Translations under genes and position numbers: made by a program
Origin: an uncultured Collinsella sp.
GTDB lineage: Bacteria > Actinomycetota > Coriobacteriia > Coriobacteriales > Coriobacteriaceae
DNA: 64,000 bases
Direction: 5' to 3'
Assembly (NCBI GenBank): GCA_900541695.1
Contig: UQKL01000002.1
Location: forward strand, 75,982-139,981
The notes under the pieces: model-generated
What the model saw: the letters and a program-made list of their open reading frames with translations, nothing else
The model's database searches: none
Told to the model about the DNA's origin: nothing
Shown here: positions 17,729 to 27,217 of the stretch, piece after piece
How positions within the stretch are numbered: position 1 is the stretch's first letter
How the letters are laid out: every line of letters starts with the position of its first letter

Positions 17729-17794
17729 CAGGCGCGATTCTTTCAGCATCGAAAGGTAGGTGACGCTGAGCTTTGTTGTGACACGCGTGATGTG

Positions 17795-19531
17795 CTAGGA
17801 ATGCACGACCACGCACAGACCGACTTTGATGCAGTCGTGGAGCGCCTTGGCATCGGCCAGGCGCAGATTGATGCAGCCGTGGCTACCGCACCATTTGTAC
17901 GATTCGGCACTATCGAAACTCGAATCGTTTTGCCAGGTAGCGTCGTGGAAGCCAACCATGTTGCCCTCAAACGGCATCCAGTAGCTCACCGGGCTCTCGT
18001 ATTTGGGCTTACCGGTCTTGGGGTCCTTGGCGCCGATAAGCTTGGTGGCGCCGTCGTTGCTGTTGATCTGCCACACGCCCTCGGGGGTGGCGTCTTCGCC
18101 CGGTTTGCCGGAAATAAAGTTGGCCTCCCAAACGATATTGCCGCTCTCGTCGTAGTAGCGCGCGTGCTGCTCGGACAGGTCGACGTCGATATACGCCTTC
18201 CAATCGGGCTCGCCCTTGGCGGTAAAGGTGTCGGCCTTCTGGGAGTAATTGATCTCAATCTCGCCGGTCTGCTTGTTGTTTATAGCATCCTCGACCTGCT
18301 TGGCAAGCGTGCTGCTATCGATAGACCAACCAAAGTCACCGCCTTCGACGGCACATTGCTTGCCATCGGCGCGCGTCCACCAACGAGTGGAGCCCACGGT
18401 GTTAAAGCCATTGGCGAGGTCTGCTGCCCAGTTGCTGATCTGGGAGGTGTCAAGTGTGGGGTTCGCGGGGTCGGCAAAACTGATCCACTGCAGCACCGAG
18501 CTGCCGTCGACCTTGCCGGCATCGTTGCCGTTGAGCTTAAGGGTCACGTTAACGCCCAGGAAGTTGTTGGCGGCATCGCATGCGGCCTGGATCTGGTCGT
18601 TGGTGAGTGTGCCGTTGAGCGGCTCGTAGGCATCGTTTCCGAGCTTCGTAAGATCGACGGTCTCGGACAGCGACGCGAGCTCGATCTCCGCATACTTAAT
18701 GACATGCTCGCGGTTGAGCTTTTCGTTGGAGCGGGCCTTCTCGATCGTGAACTTGCCCGCCTTCTCGTCGTAGGAGCTCGATGCCTCAAAGGTACCCGTG
18801 CGGCCCTCGTTGAATGCGTCGATGGCGGCACCCAGATCCTCCTCGAACTGCTTTTGGTCAAAGGCGTCCGAGAGCATGGACAGGTCGACGTCCTGTTCCA
18901 GGTCGATGGTACCGTTTTTGGTCGCGCTAACGTTCTTGCCGCCGAGCGAGGCAATCAGGCGCGAAGGCCACAGCAGCGGCTCGTTGCTGCCGATAATCTC
19001 GTGGGCAGCTGCCTCGCCGTCGACGATGGGCTCGTCGGATTCGGGCTGATAGGTCCAGCTAAAGTCTTCACCCGAAACGGTGAGCTTGTAGTGCTTCCAC
19101 GCTGAGTTGACCTTGGTAGCGGCGGATGAGGCGTTGGAAAACGAGATATCGACGCCGGCGATGGTGGTGTTGGGGTAGGCAATCTGCGAAAACGCCACGA
19201 CGCCCACGATATAGACGATAGCGACAAGGCCGAGGACGACGAAGAACGCCGTCTTGCCGCCCGTCTTATTGCCCTTTGCGGATCGGTTGTCGGCGGGGCC
19301 GCGGTTGTTAGAAACTCGAGTGTGCGAAGGGCCCTGGTTGTGACCGGCGCCATGTGCGGAACGCTGCTGACGCTGCTGATGCTGGCCCTGATTGGGGCGC
19401 GGGGAGGTATTTGCCGCGCCGTGCTGTTGACCATGGGCTGGCGCAATGGGACGGGGCGATTGGATGCCTCCGGGCTGCCTGCTGGGCTGTTGCGGATCGG
19501 GGATCAGTTGGCTGCGGTCGAGTTGCGACAT
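17795..19531 (-). CDS. L,D-transpeptidase (YkuD) with membrane anchor
   Basis: This 578-residue enzyme is predicted to cross-link or anchor peptidoglycan. A Gln/Pro/Ser-rich cytoplasmic N-terminus (about 1-90) is followed by one membrane helix (AFFVVLGLVAIVYIVGVVAF), repeated PG_binding_4-like regions (about 120-430), and a C-terminal YkuD catalytic domain with the family signature SHGCINLRL, in which the cysteine is the nucleophile and the histidine two residues before it is part of the active site. The ATG at 19531 is placed on a weakly supported ribosome site. It is transcribed toward the efflux operon and lies after the serine dehydratase gene. Confidence 0.92.
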   Translation of the reverse strand: MSQLDRSQLIPDPQQPSRQPGGIQSPRPIAPAHGQQHGAANTSPRPNQGQHQQRQQRSAHGAGHNQGPSHTRVSNNRGPADNRSAKGNKTGGKTAFFVVLGLVAIVYIVGVVAFSQIAYPNTTIAGVDISFSNASSAATKVNSAWKHYKLTVSGEDFSWTYQPESDEPIVDGEAAAHEIIGSNEPLLWPSRLIASLGGKNVSATKNGTIDLEQDVDLSMLSDAFDQKQFEEDLGAAIDAFNEGRTGTFEASSSYDEKAGKFTIEKARSNEKLNREHVIKYAEIELASLSETVDLTKLGNDAYEPLNGTLTNDQIQAACDAANNFLGVNVTLKLNGNDAGKVDGSSVLQWISFADPANPTLDTSQISNWAADLANGFNTVGSTRWWTRADGKQCAVEGGDFGWSIDSSTLAKQVEDAINNKQTGEIEINYSQKADTFTAKGEPDWKAYIDVDLSEQHARYYDESGNIVWEANFISGKPGEDATPEGVWQINSNDGATKLIGAKDPKTGKPKYESPVSYWMPFEGNMVGFHDATWQNDSSFDSAESYKWCGSHGCINLRLADAKALHDCIKVGLCVVVHS

Positions 19532-19638
19532 CGTGTATATTTCCTTCGAGTTTCGCTTTACGGCTCATCGTGTTTTAACTGGGCTTGAATTATAGCGATT
19601 ACGCAATTGCTTGTGTTACGAAAACAGTGGCGATAAAG

Positions 19639-19666
19639 GATAGGTGGGACATATGTCCCACCTATC
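19639..19666. repeat. Perfect 28-bp palindrome
   Basis: GATAGGTGGGAC is followed by ATAT and its full complement, making a perfect palindrome over 28 bases. It lies 16 bases beyond the serine dehydratase stop and upstream of the L,D-transpeptidase gene. It carries the GGGAC/GTCCC signature seen in other inverted repeats of this window, and could be a terminator, a cruciform or a REP-like element. Confidence 0.8.
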
Positions 19667-19681
19667 GTTCGCTTTTGCTCA

Positions 19682-21289
19682 CTATCCGCATATTCCGCAT
19701 TTTGCGCACGCCGAGAGTGCTGCCGGAGCCTGCGCGATGCCGCCCTTGGCCGTCTCGCGCAACGTGGCGGGCAGGGCGTGGCCCACCGAGAGCATCACGT
19801 GCGCCATCTGGTCAAACGGCACCAGGCTCTTGATGCCGGCGAGGGCGAGCTGCGCCGAGCTGAAGGCCGCGGCCACGCCGATGGCGTTGCGGTTTTGGCA
19901 GGGCACCTCGACAAGGCCGCCGACGGGGTCGCAAACGAGGCCCAACAGGTTGCTCAGTGCAATGGAGCTGGCGTCGAGCGCTTGCTCGGGCGTGCCGCCC
20001 ATCATCTGGACCAGCGCGGCGGCGGCCATGGCGGCAGCGCTTCCAACCTCGGCCTGACATCCGCCCTCGGCGCCGGCGACGCAGGCGCTCGTGGTGAGGT
20101 TGAGGCCGATGGCGGCGGCGCAGTAGAGGGCATTCATGACCTGTTCCTCGTCGAGCTGGAGGTGATCGGCGAGCGCCAGCACGCAGCCGGGGACGACGCC
20201 CGCGGAGCCGGCCGTGGGGGCGGCAACGATCACGCCCATGGTGGCGGAGCGCTCAAGCACGGCCATCGCGCGGGCCACGGCATCGGTCTGAACGGGGCCC
20301 ATCAGGCTTGCGCTCAAATCGTTGCGGCAGGTGGCATCGACGAGCTTGGCCTCTCCGCCGATAAGCCCGCCGAGCGATCGCTGCGGATTGGCGATGGGGG
20401 CCGTGGTCTCCTCGCGCATGACGTCGAGCACGCGGCGCATGGCTGCGATAGCATGGGCCTCGCCGGTCAGACGCGCCTCGCGCACGGCCATGACGGCGCC
20501 GATATTCAAACCGAGTTCGGCGCACGCATCGAGCATCTGCTCGCCGTCGTCGAAGATTTCCTTGGCCGAGACGCCGGGGGAGAGCGACGAGGCCGAGCCC
20601 GGGAGCTCGATAAACGTGGCGTAATCGACATTGTCGAGCTTGCGCAGCATGGGGACGACGGTGTCGTCGGGAGCGCCGTCGGTCTCAAAGACGGAATAGG
20701 CCTGGCCGCCCACCTCGGTGCGATAGGTGCGGCAGAAGGCGATGTTCACGTGTGCGTAGGCGAGCAGGTTCGTGAGCGCTGCGAGCACGCCGGGAACGTC
20801 CTGGTGCGCCACGAAGAGCGTGGAATACATGCCCGAGATGTCGACGCCGACGCCGTTGATGCGGCTGATGCGCATCTTGCCGCCGCCGAGGCTCTCGCCG
20901 CGGACCTGTGCCGTGGCGCCCGTGTCGTCGACCATCTCGATGTCGACGGTGTTGGGGTGGATGGAGGCGTCGTCGCCCTTGATGTCAAAGTGATAGTCGA
21001 GACCCTGCTCGCGTGCGAGGTTAAAGGCCTGCTTGATGTTCTCGTCGTCGGTATCGAGGCCCAAGATACCCGCGACGAGCGCGCGGTCGGTGCCGTGGCC
21101 GCGGTAGGTATGGGCAAAGGAGTTCCACAGGCCAAATGTGACCTTGGTGATGCGGCCTTCCAGCAGGCTGGCGGCAACCTGGGCGCAGCGCAGGGCGCCG
21201 GCGGTGTGCGACGAGCTGGGGCCGACCATGATGGGGCCCAAGATCTCGAATGCCGAGGTCGTAGCTAGTGTTTGCGGCTTGCCTGCCAT
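19682..21289 (-). CDS. sdaA: L-serine ammonia-lyase (iron-sulfur, one-chain)
   Basis: This 535-residue enzyme should deaminate L-serine to pyruvate using a [4Fe-4S] cluster. The beta part comes first, with GPSSSHTAGALR at the N-terminus and an ACT-like region at about 150-225, followed by the alpha part with cluster cysteines in CVAGAEGGCQAE and CDPVGGLVEVPC. Many Gram-positive anaerobes split these into two genes; here they are one chain. The ATG at 21289 follows AAGGAGCAG; the in-frame start at 21406 lies in the inverted-repeat region and is rejected. A candidate structured RNA lies upstream. Confidence 0.93.
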   Translation of the reverse strand: MAGKPQTLATTSAFEILGPIMVGPSSSHTAGALRCAQVAASLLEGRITKVTFGLWNSFAHTYRGHGTDRALVAGILGLDTDDENIKQAFNLAREQGLDYHFDIKGDDASIHPNTVDIEMVDDTGATAQVRGESLGGGKMRISRINGVGVDISGMYSTLFVAHQDVPGVLAALTNLLAYAHVNIAFCRTYRTEVGGQAYSVFETDGAPDDTVVPMLRKLDNVDYATFIELPGSASSLSPGVSAKEIFDDGEQMLDACAELGLNIGAVMAVREARLTGEAHAIAAMRRVLDVMREETTAPIANPQRSLGGLIGGEAKLVDATCRNDLSASLMGPVQTDAVARAMAVLERSATMGVIVAAPTAGSAGVVPGCVLALADHLQLDEEQVMNALYCAAAIGLNLTTSACVAGAEGGCQAEVGSAAAMAAAALVQMMGGTPEQALDASSIALSNLLGLVCDPVGGLVEVPCQNRNAIGVAAAFSSAQLALAGIKSLVPFDQMAHVMLSVGHALPATLRETAKGGIAQAPAALSACAKCGICG

Positions 21290-21344
21290 GGCTGCTCCTT
21301 CTTTATCTCGTCGTCCCGAGGGGCGGGGCATACTCTGTCCCGCC

Positions 21345-21465
21345 GTTCCGAGGGCTTTGGTATTTGGTCGCCTGCTCGGACAGTCCTGCTCGCACGGAGG
21401 CCACATTAAGTGGCCTCCGGCTCGTGCGGAACTCGCGATCGACCAAATACCAAAGCCCTCGGAAC
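21345..21465 (-). ncRNA. Candidate structured RNA element, copy 2 (upstream of sdaA)
   Basis: A perfect 26-bp outer stem (21345-21370 with 21440-21465) encloses, on the minus strand, ATCGCGAGTTCCGCACG, a hairpin with stem GGAGGCCAC/GTGGCCTCC and loop TTAAT (21396-21418), then GCAGGACTGT and GAGCAG. The same blocks occur upstream of ptsH. The hairpin stems differ by paired changes (AAG/CTT there, GGC/GCC here) and the outer stems are unrelated but complementary. The core ends about 91 bases before the sdaA start. A small separate hairpin, GGCGGG/CCCGCC, lies at about 21322-21344. The rest of the 21290-21633 gap holds the metK terminator. Confidence 0.6.
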
Positions 21466-21560
21466 TTAGGATACATGGTTGGAGTCGCTCTGCTGCAAAA
21501 TTTATCGGTCTGTGACCTATTCCATGTCCCAGGTCGGCTCATCTTCACCACCGTTTAAAT

Positions 21561-21596
21561 AAAAAAGAAGTACCGGTTGGAGCCGGTACTTCTTTT
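21561..21596 (-). terminator. Terminator after metK
   Basis: On the minus strand AAGAAGTACCGGCT pairs with AACCGGTACTTCTT and is followed by a run of T. It lies 38 bases beyond the metK stop and is a strong rho-independent terminator. Confidence 0.9.
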
Positions 21597-21633
21597 GGTG
21601 CGTATTTATTTGGCTGTGGCTTTTATTGTTAGC

Positions 21634-22914
21634 TTACAGACCGCAGGTTGCTTTGAGTTCTTCGACTCGGTCGGTTTTCTCCCAGGTGAAGTCGGGGTCT
21701 TCGCGGCCAAAGTGACCGTAGGCTGCCGTCTTCTCGTAGATCGGTCGACGCAGGTCCAGGTCGCGGATGATGGCGCCCGGGCGCAGGTCGAAGGTCTTCT
21801 CGACGGCCTCGACGATCTTGTCTTCGGCAACATGTGCGGTGCCAAAGGTGTCGACCATGATCGACAGCGGCTTGGACACGCCGATGGCGTAGGCCAGCTC
21901 GACTTCGCAGCGGTCGGCAAGGCCGGCGGCGACGACGTTCTTGGCGACCCAGCGAGCGGCGTATGCGGCGGAGCGGTCGACCTTGGTGCAGTCCTTGCCG
22001 CTAAAGGCACCGCCGCCGTGACGGCCGTAGCCGCCGTAGGTGTCGACGATGATCTTACGGCCGGTTAGGCCCGTGTCGCCCATGGGTCCGCCCACGACAA
22101 AGCGTCCGGTGGGGTTCACATAGATGTCGGCGCCATCCCACGGCATGTTCTCGGCAGCCATGACGGGCGCGATGACATGCTCGATGAGATCGGCCTTGAT
22201 CTTGCCCATGTCCTCGATCTCGGCCGCGTGCTGCGTGGAGATGACGATGGTCGTGACCTCGACTGGCTTGCCGTCCTCGTAGCGCACCGTGACCTGGGTC
22301 TTGCCGTCGGGGCGCAGATAGGGCAGGGTACCGTCGTGGCGCACGGCGGACAGGCGCTCGGCCAGGCGGCTTGCCAGGTAGTGCGGCATGGGCATGAGGG
22401 TCTTGGTTTCGTTGGAGGCGTAGCCGAACATCATGCCCTGGTCGCCGGCTCCGATCAGGTCGATCGGGTCGGTGGTGGCGCCGGTCTGGGTCTCAAACGA
22501 CTCGTCGACGCCCTGGGCGATATCGGGGGACTGCTCGTGGATGAGGCTCATGACGCCGCAGGTTTCGCAGTCAAAGCCGAACTTTGCACGGTTGTAACCA
22601 ATGCGGCGGATAACGCCACGGGCAATTTCCTGCACGTCGACGTAGGCCTGGGTGCGGATCTCGCCGGCAACGATGACGGTGCCGGTGGTCACGAGGGTCT
22701 CGCAGGCGCAGCGGACGTTTTCCACGTTGGCGGGCACGCCGTTGGGCGCAATATAGCCCTGCTCCTGCAGCTCTATTTCTTTGGCAAGGATTGCGTCGAG
22801 GACGGCATCGCTGATCTGGTCGGCGATCTTATCGGGATGACCTTCGGTCACCGACTCCGACGTAAACACAAAGGATCCGTGTTGGGGTGGGATGGAACGA
22901 AGCTCTTCTGACAT
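21634..22914 (-). CDS. metK: S-adenosylmethionine synthetase
   Basis: MetK makes S-adenosylmethionine from methionine and ATP in the cytoplasm. The 426-residue protein carries the N-terminal ATP-binding segment [18 protein letters not shown], the hexapeptide GAGDQG, and the lysine-rich stretch [19 protein letters not shown]. These motifs are complete. The ATG at 22914 follows GAAAGGAC. No SAM-responsive riboswitch could be recognised in the 100 bases upstream; instead a REPIN-like palindrome lies between metK and the divergent gltX. Confidence 0.97.
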   Translation of the reverse strand: MSEELRSIPPQHGSFVFTSESVTEGHPDKIADQISDAVLDAILAKEIELQEQGYIAPNGVPANVENVRCACETLVTTGTVIVAGEIRTQAYVDVQEIARGVIRRIGYNRAKFGFDCETCGVMSLIHEQSPDIAQGVDESFETQTGATTDPIDLIGAGDQGMMFGYASNETKTLMPMPHYLASRLAERLSAVRHDGTLPYLRPDGKTQVTVRYEDGKPVEVTTIVISTQHAAEIEDMGKIKADLIEHVIAPVMAAENMPWDGADIYVNPTGRFVVGGPMGDTGLTGRKIIVDTYGGYGRHGGGAFSGKDCTKVDRSAAYAARWVAKNVVAAGLADRCEVELAYAIGVSKPLSIMVDTFGTAHVAEDKIVEAVEKTFDLRPGAIIRDLDLRRPIYEKTAAYGHFGREDPDFTWEKTDRVEELKATCGL

Positions 22915-23025
22915 GATTGTCCTTTCAAAAACGCGTCCCGGCGACCGTTACCATTCCGCCGGGCTCTGTATGCAAGGGGACATCATAGCGCGTAAATCCA
23001 ACATTCACACCCTTTCCGCACCTAC

Positions 23026-23094
23026 TCATTGGGGACAGACTTAAATGAGTAGGTCGGTGCTCATTGGGTGGTCATTTAAGTCTGTCCCCAATGA
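23026..23094. repeat. REPIN-like inverted repeat in metK/gltX divergent gap
   Basis: The 23-base arms at 23026-23048 and 23072-23094 are perfect reverse complements and contain GGGGACAGACTTAAATGA. The signature GGGGACAGAC is known from REP-type repeats linked to RAYT transposases in other bacteria; no such transposase lies in this window. A GTCGGTGC direct repeat flanks the right side. It sits in the shared upstream region of two housekeeping genes. Confidence 0.8.
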
Positions 23095-23180
23095 CTGGGT
23101 CGGTGCCCTTTGTGCGGAGGTTGCTTTGTTGCTTTATACTGGTGCGGTTAGACATCCATCCTGCAATCGAGGAGATTTCC

Positions 23181-24656
23181 ATGGCATCAGACGTTCGCGT
23201 CCGCTTTGCACCCTCACCGACGGGCAAGCTGCACATCGGCGGCGCCCGCACCGCTATCTATAACTGGGCTTTTGCCCGCGCAAACGGCGGCACGTTCATC
23301 CTGCGCATCGACGACACCGACCCCACCCGTTCCACCGACGAGAACACGCAGATCATTCTGCGCGCCATGCGTTGGCTGGGTCTTGACTGGGACGAGGGTC
23401 CCGAGGTGGGCGGCGACTTTGGTCCCTATGCCCAGACCGAGCGCCTGGACCTGTACAAGCAGGCCGCCCAGCAGCTCTGGGACGAGGGCAAGGCCTATCC
23501 CTGCTTCTGCACCAAGGAGCAGCTCGAGGCCGATCGCAAGGCCGCTCAGGAGCGCAAGGACCCCTTCCAGGGCTATCAGCGCCGCTGCCGCGATCTTGAT
23601 CCCGAGGAGGCCCGCCGCCGCATCGAGGCCGGCGAGTCCTACGTCCTGCGCATCAAGGTGCCCGAGGACCGCGGCGACGTCGTCATCCACGACGCCGTCC
23701 ACGGTGAGGTGACCTTCGACGCCAAGGAGCTCGACGACTTTGTCATCTTCCGCTCCGATGGCACGCCCACGTATAACTTCGCGACCGTCGTCGACGACGC
23801 CATGATGAAGATCACCCATGTCATCCGCGGCGACGACCACCTGTCCAACACCCCGCGTCAGGTCATGGTCTATGAGGCCCTCGGCGCGCCCGTGCCTACG
23901 TTCGCCCACATCTCTATGATCTTGGGTGCCGACGGCAAGAAGCTCTCCAAGCGCCACGGCGCCACCTCGGTGGAGGAGTACCGCGATGCCGGCTACCTGC
24001 CCGACGCGTTCGTCAACTACCTGGCGCTGCTCGGCTGGTCGCTCGACGGCGAGACCACGATCATCCCGCGCGAGGTTCTGGCCAGCAAGTTCTCGCTCGA
24101 CCGCATTTCCAAGAACCCGGCGACCTTCGACCCTAAGAAGCTCGACTGGGTCAATGCCGAGTACATCAACGGCATGTCTGACGCCCAGTTTGCCGACGAG
24201 ATCATGGTCCCCGAGCTGCACGAGGCGGGTCTCATCGAGGGTAACGTCGAGTACGGCGAGGACTGGATCGACGCGCTTGCCGCCATCGTTAAGCCGCGCA
24301 CCAAGATGCCGGCCGACGCCGTGACCGTTGCCGCTCCCATCTTTGCCACGGCCGAGACGCTCGAGTATGACGAGAAGTCTGTCAACAAGGGCCTGGCCAA
24401 GGAGGGCATGGGTGCCATTCTGGATGCCGCCAAGGCCGCGCTTGAGGGTGTTACCGAGTGGACGGCCGAGGCCATCGATGCCGCGCTTGAGCCGCTGCCC
24501 GAGCAGATGGACCTCAAGAAGCGCGTGGTGTTCCAGGCCGTGCGCGTCGCCGTCTGCGGCAACATGGTGAGCCCTCCGCTGGGCGAGACCATGGCGCTCG
24601 TCGGCCGCGACGACTGCCTGGCGCGCATCGACCGCGCCCGCACGATGGCGCTGTAA
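23181..24656 (+). CDS. gltX: Glutamyl-tRNA synthetase
   Basis: This class I aminoacyl-tRNA synthetase charges tRNA-Glu in the cytoplasm. The HIGH-type motif is PSPTGKLHIGGART near the N-terminus and the KMSKS-type motif is KKLSKRHG at about residue 250. Length is 491 residues, normal for the bacterial enzyme. ATG 23181 follows CGAGGAGA; an in-frame upstream start at 23064 would run through the inverted repeat. The enzyme may also serve tRNA-Gln mischarging if GatCAB is present elsewhere, which the window cannot show. Confidence 0.96.
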   Translation: MASDVRVRFAPSPTGKLHIGGARTAIYNWAFARANGGTFILRIDDTDPTRSTDENTQIILRAMRWLGLDWDEGPEVGGDFGPYAQTERLDLYKQAAQQLWDEGKAYPCFCTKEQLEADRKAAQERKDPFQGYQRRCRDLDPEEARRRIEAGESYVLRIKVPEDRGDVVIHDAVHGEVTFDAKELDDFVIFRSDGTPTYNFATVVDDAMMKITHVIRGDDHLSNTPRQVMVYEALGAPVPTFAHISMILGADGKKLSKRHGATSVEEYRDAGYLPDAFVNYLALLGWSLDGETTIIPREVLASKFSLDRISKNPATFDPKKLDWVNAEYINGMSDAQFADEIMVPELHEAGLIEGNVEYGEDWIDALAAIVKPRTKMPADAVTVAAPIFATAETLEYDEKSVNKGLAKEGMGAILDAAKAALEGVTEWTAEAIDAALEPLPEQMDLKKRVVFQAVRVAVCGNMVSPPLGETMALVGRDDCLARIDRARTMAL

Positions 24657-24745
24657 TCGCTGCGCAAACGTATGTATCCGAGCCCCGCTCACCGCGAGTG
24701 GGGCTCTTGTTTCTGTAGACGTATGGGATAGGAGGTGCTGGCGCC

Positions 24746-27199
24746 ATGGCCGAGCAACTGTCGCTGTTTGGTTCGCCCGAACCGGAGCAAGCTCCCATGA
24801 AGCATGCCCTCACGGCCGAGCAGGCCAAACCTGAGCCTGCGCCAGAGCCCATTGCCGCCTACGCGAGCGTGGTCCTGGACATTCCCACCCGTGCGCTGTC
24901 CGAGCCTTTTGCCTACGGCATTCCGCAGTCCCTTGCCAATGAGGCCCAGATCGGCTCCACCGTCCTAGTTCATTTTGGAAACCGTGCGGCCGCTGGCTAT
25001 ATCGTCGACATTGCGTCTGGGCTGGGCGAGCTGCAAGGAAACACCGTCCTTGATCCAGTGCGCATTAAGCCCGTCGAGGCCATCCTCAGCAAACCGCTCT
25101 TTGGCGCCGAGGCCGCCCGCATTGCGCGTTGGATGAGCCGCGAGTATGTCGCGACGCTTTCCGAATGCCTGCGTCTGTTTTTGCCTCCGGGCGGCAGCCC
25201 GCGTGTCGTGAAGGGCGATGACGGGGCGTGGACGGTTGAGCGCCCAGCCGTCAAGCCTATTCAAAACCGCTGGGTCATGCTCACGCCTGAGGGTTTCGAC
25301 TATACGCCGCCCAAGACCGCCGTTCGTCAGCGTCAGCTCATCGAGGCGCTCCAGTGCGGCCCGGTCACGACGCGCGATCTCAACCTGCTCTACAACAGTA
25401 TGTCGGCGACCATCAAGGCGCTCGAAAAACGCGGCGTCGTGGTGGTGGAGGAGCGCCGCGCCTGGCGTGGCTGCAGCGAGCAGACCACGTTGTCCTCGGC
25501 AAGCGGCAAGGCGCCGGTCGCGCTCACGGACGGCCAGCAGCAGGCGCTCGCGCAGATTGAACGCGCGCGCCTTGACGCCCACGGCGACGTGGTCCTTGTC
25601 GATGGCGTCACCGGATCCGGTAAAACCGAGGTCTACCTCTCCGCTATCGAGCGTGTGCTCGCGGCCGGTCGCTCGGCCTGCGTGCTCGTGCCCGAGATCT
25701 CGCTGACGGCCCAGACCGTCGGCCGCTTCCGCTCGCGCTTCGGTGAGACGGTCGCGGTCTTCCACTCGCGCCTTTCGGCCGGCGAGCGTCTGGACCAGTG
25801 GGATATGGTCGCCAGTGGTGCCGCGCGCGTTGTCGTCGGCGCGCGTTCGGCACTCTTTTGCCCGCTCAGCGATTTGGGCCTCATCATCATCGACGAGGAG
25901 CACGAGACCAGCTACAAACAGGGCTCCAGTCCGCGCTACCATGCGCGCGAGGTGGCGGCCGAGATGGCGCGCCGCTATCGCTGCCCGCTCGTGCTGGGCT
26001 CGGCCACGCCTTCTGCCGAGGCCCTCGATCGCTGCCGCCGCGGCACGTACAACGGTGTCACCTGGACGCGCGTCGAGATGCCCGAGCGCCCGGGACACGC
26101 CGTGCTACCCACGGTCCGCATTGCCGACCTGCGCCGCGAGTTTTCGCACGGCAGCCGCTCCATGTTCTCTAAACCGCTGATGGAAGGTTTGGAGCGCGTT
26201 GTAGAGCGCCGCGAGAAGGCTGTGCTGCTGCATAACCGTCGCGGTTTTGCGCCGTTTTTGATGTGCCGCGAGTGCGGTTGCGTCCCCACCTGCAACCACT
26301 GCTCCACCGCGCTCACGTATCACGAGCGCACGCATTCGTTGCAGTGCCATACCTGCGGTTCGTCCTGGCGCGTGCAGCCCTATCCGGCGCCCACGAGCCG
26401 TTGCCCCAAATGCGGCAGCCGCTACCTGGCAAAAATGGGTCTAGGCACGCAGCAGATCGAGGACGCCTTGCGCCAGATGCTGCCCGAGGATGTCGCCATC
26501 ATTCGCATGGACGCCGATTCCACGCGTGGCAAGGACGCGCACAAGAAGTTGCTTGAACAGTTCGATGCCGCCGATTGCGCGGTGCTGCTGGGCACCCAGA
26601 TGATCGCCAAGGGCCTCGATTTTCCCGAGGTCACGCTTGTGGGTGTAGTTAATGCCGACTTTGCGCTCAAGCTGCCCGATTTTAGAGCGGGGGAGCGCGC
26701 CTACGATCTGCTGGAGCAGGTTGCGGGCCGCGCCGGTCGCGGCGATCGTCCCGGCGAGGTCATCATCCAGACCTACCTGCCCGATGACCCGGTCATTCGC
26801 GCCGTCGCCGAGCACGACCGCTCGATCTTTACCGACTACGACCTGGACCAGCGCCGCGACGCCCTGTATCCGCCCTTCGTGCGCCTGGCCAACATCTTGG
26901 TATGGTCGACGAACGCGGACGACGCGCGGGACTACATCGGTCGCATCGCGAAGCTCCTCAAGCGTCGCTGGCATGCCGCCGCGCCCGACTTTTTGCGGGC
27001 GGGGAGCGCCGTGCCCCAGGTGCTTGGTCCGGCTTCGTGTGTAATCGAGAGAGCCAAGGACCGTTACCGCTTCCATCTGCTTGTTAAGTCGCCGGTAGGG
27101 TACCATGTCTCTGATGATATCGACGCCTGCCTCAAAGAGGTGGGCTCCGTGCGCGGCGTGAGCGTGAGCGTTGACGTCGACGCCTATGATTTGATGTAA
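24746..27199 (+). CDS. priA: Primosomal replication restart helicase PriA
   Basis: PriA reloads the replisome at stalled forks. The 817-residue protein has an N-terminal DNA-binding region, Walker A GVTGSGKTEVYL, the DEEH box in IIDEEHETSYKQG, and a zinc-binding insert with paired cysteines CRECG, CNHC, CHTCG and CPKCG. C-terminal helicase motifs such as GRAGRGDRPGEV are present. ATG 24746 follows GGAGGTGCTG. It begins a common order, priA-def-fmt-rsmB. Confidence 0.96.
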   Translation: MAEQLSLFGSPEPEQAPMKHALTAEQAKPEPAPEPIAAYASVVLDIPTRALSEPFAYGIPQSLANEAQIGSTVLVHFGNRAAAGYIVDIASGLGELQGNTVLDPVRIKPVEAILSKPLFGAEAARIARWMSREYVATLSECLRLFLPPGGSPRVVKGDDGAWTVERPAVKPIQNRWVMLTPEGFDYTPPKTAVRQRQLIEALQCGPVTTRDLNLLYNSMSATIKALEKRGVVVVEERRAWRGCSEQTTLSSASGKAPVALTDGQQQALAQIERARLDAHGDVVLVDGVTGSGKTEVYLSAIERVLAAGRSACVLVPEISLTAQTVGRFRSRFGETVAVFHSRLSAGERLDQWDMVASGAARVVVGARSALFCPLSDLGLIIIDEEHETSYKQGSSPRYHAREVAAEMARRYRCPLVLGSATPSAEALDRCRRGTYNGVTWTRVEMPERPGHAVLPTVRIADLRREFSHGSRSMFSKPLMEGLERVVERREKAVLLHNRRGFAPFLMCRECGCVPTCNHCSTALTYHERTHSLQCHTCGSSWRVQPYPAPTSRCPKCGSRYLAKMGLGTQQIEDALRQMLPEDVAIIRMDADSTRGKDAHKKLLEQFDAADCAVLLGTQMIAKGLDFPEVTLVGVVNADFALKLPDFRAGERAYDLLEQVAGRAGRGDRPGEVIIQTYLPDDPVIRAVAEHDRSIFTDYDLDQRRDALYPPFVRLANILVWSTNADDARDYIGRIAKLLKRRWHAAAPDFLRAGSAVPQVLGPASCVIERAKDRYRFHLLVKSPVGYHVSDDIDACLKEVGSVRGVSVSVDVDAYDLM

Positions 27200-27217
27200 C
27201 AACCCGAAAGGATGGCC

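Noticed and set aside
22915..23020. SAM riboswitch before metK
   Set aside because: No kink-turn, no SAM-binding helices and no terminator pair could be found in the 100 bases upstream.
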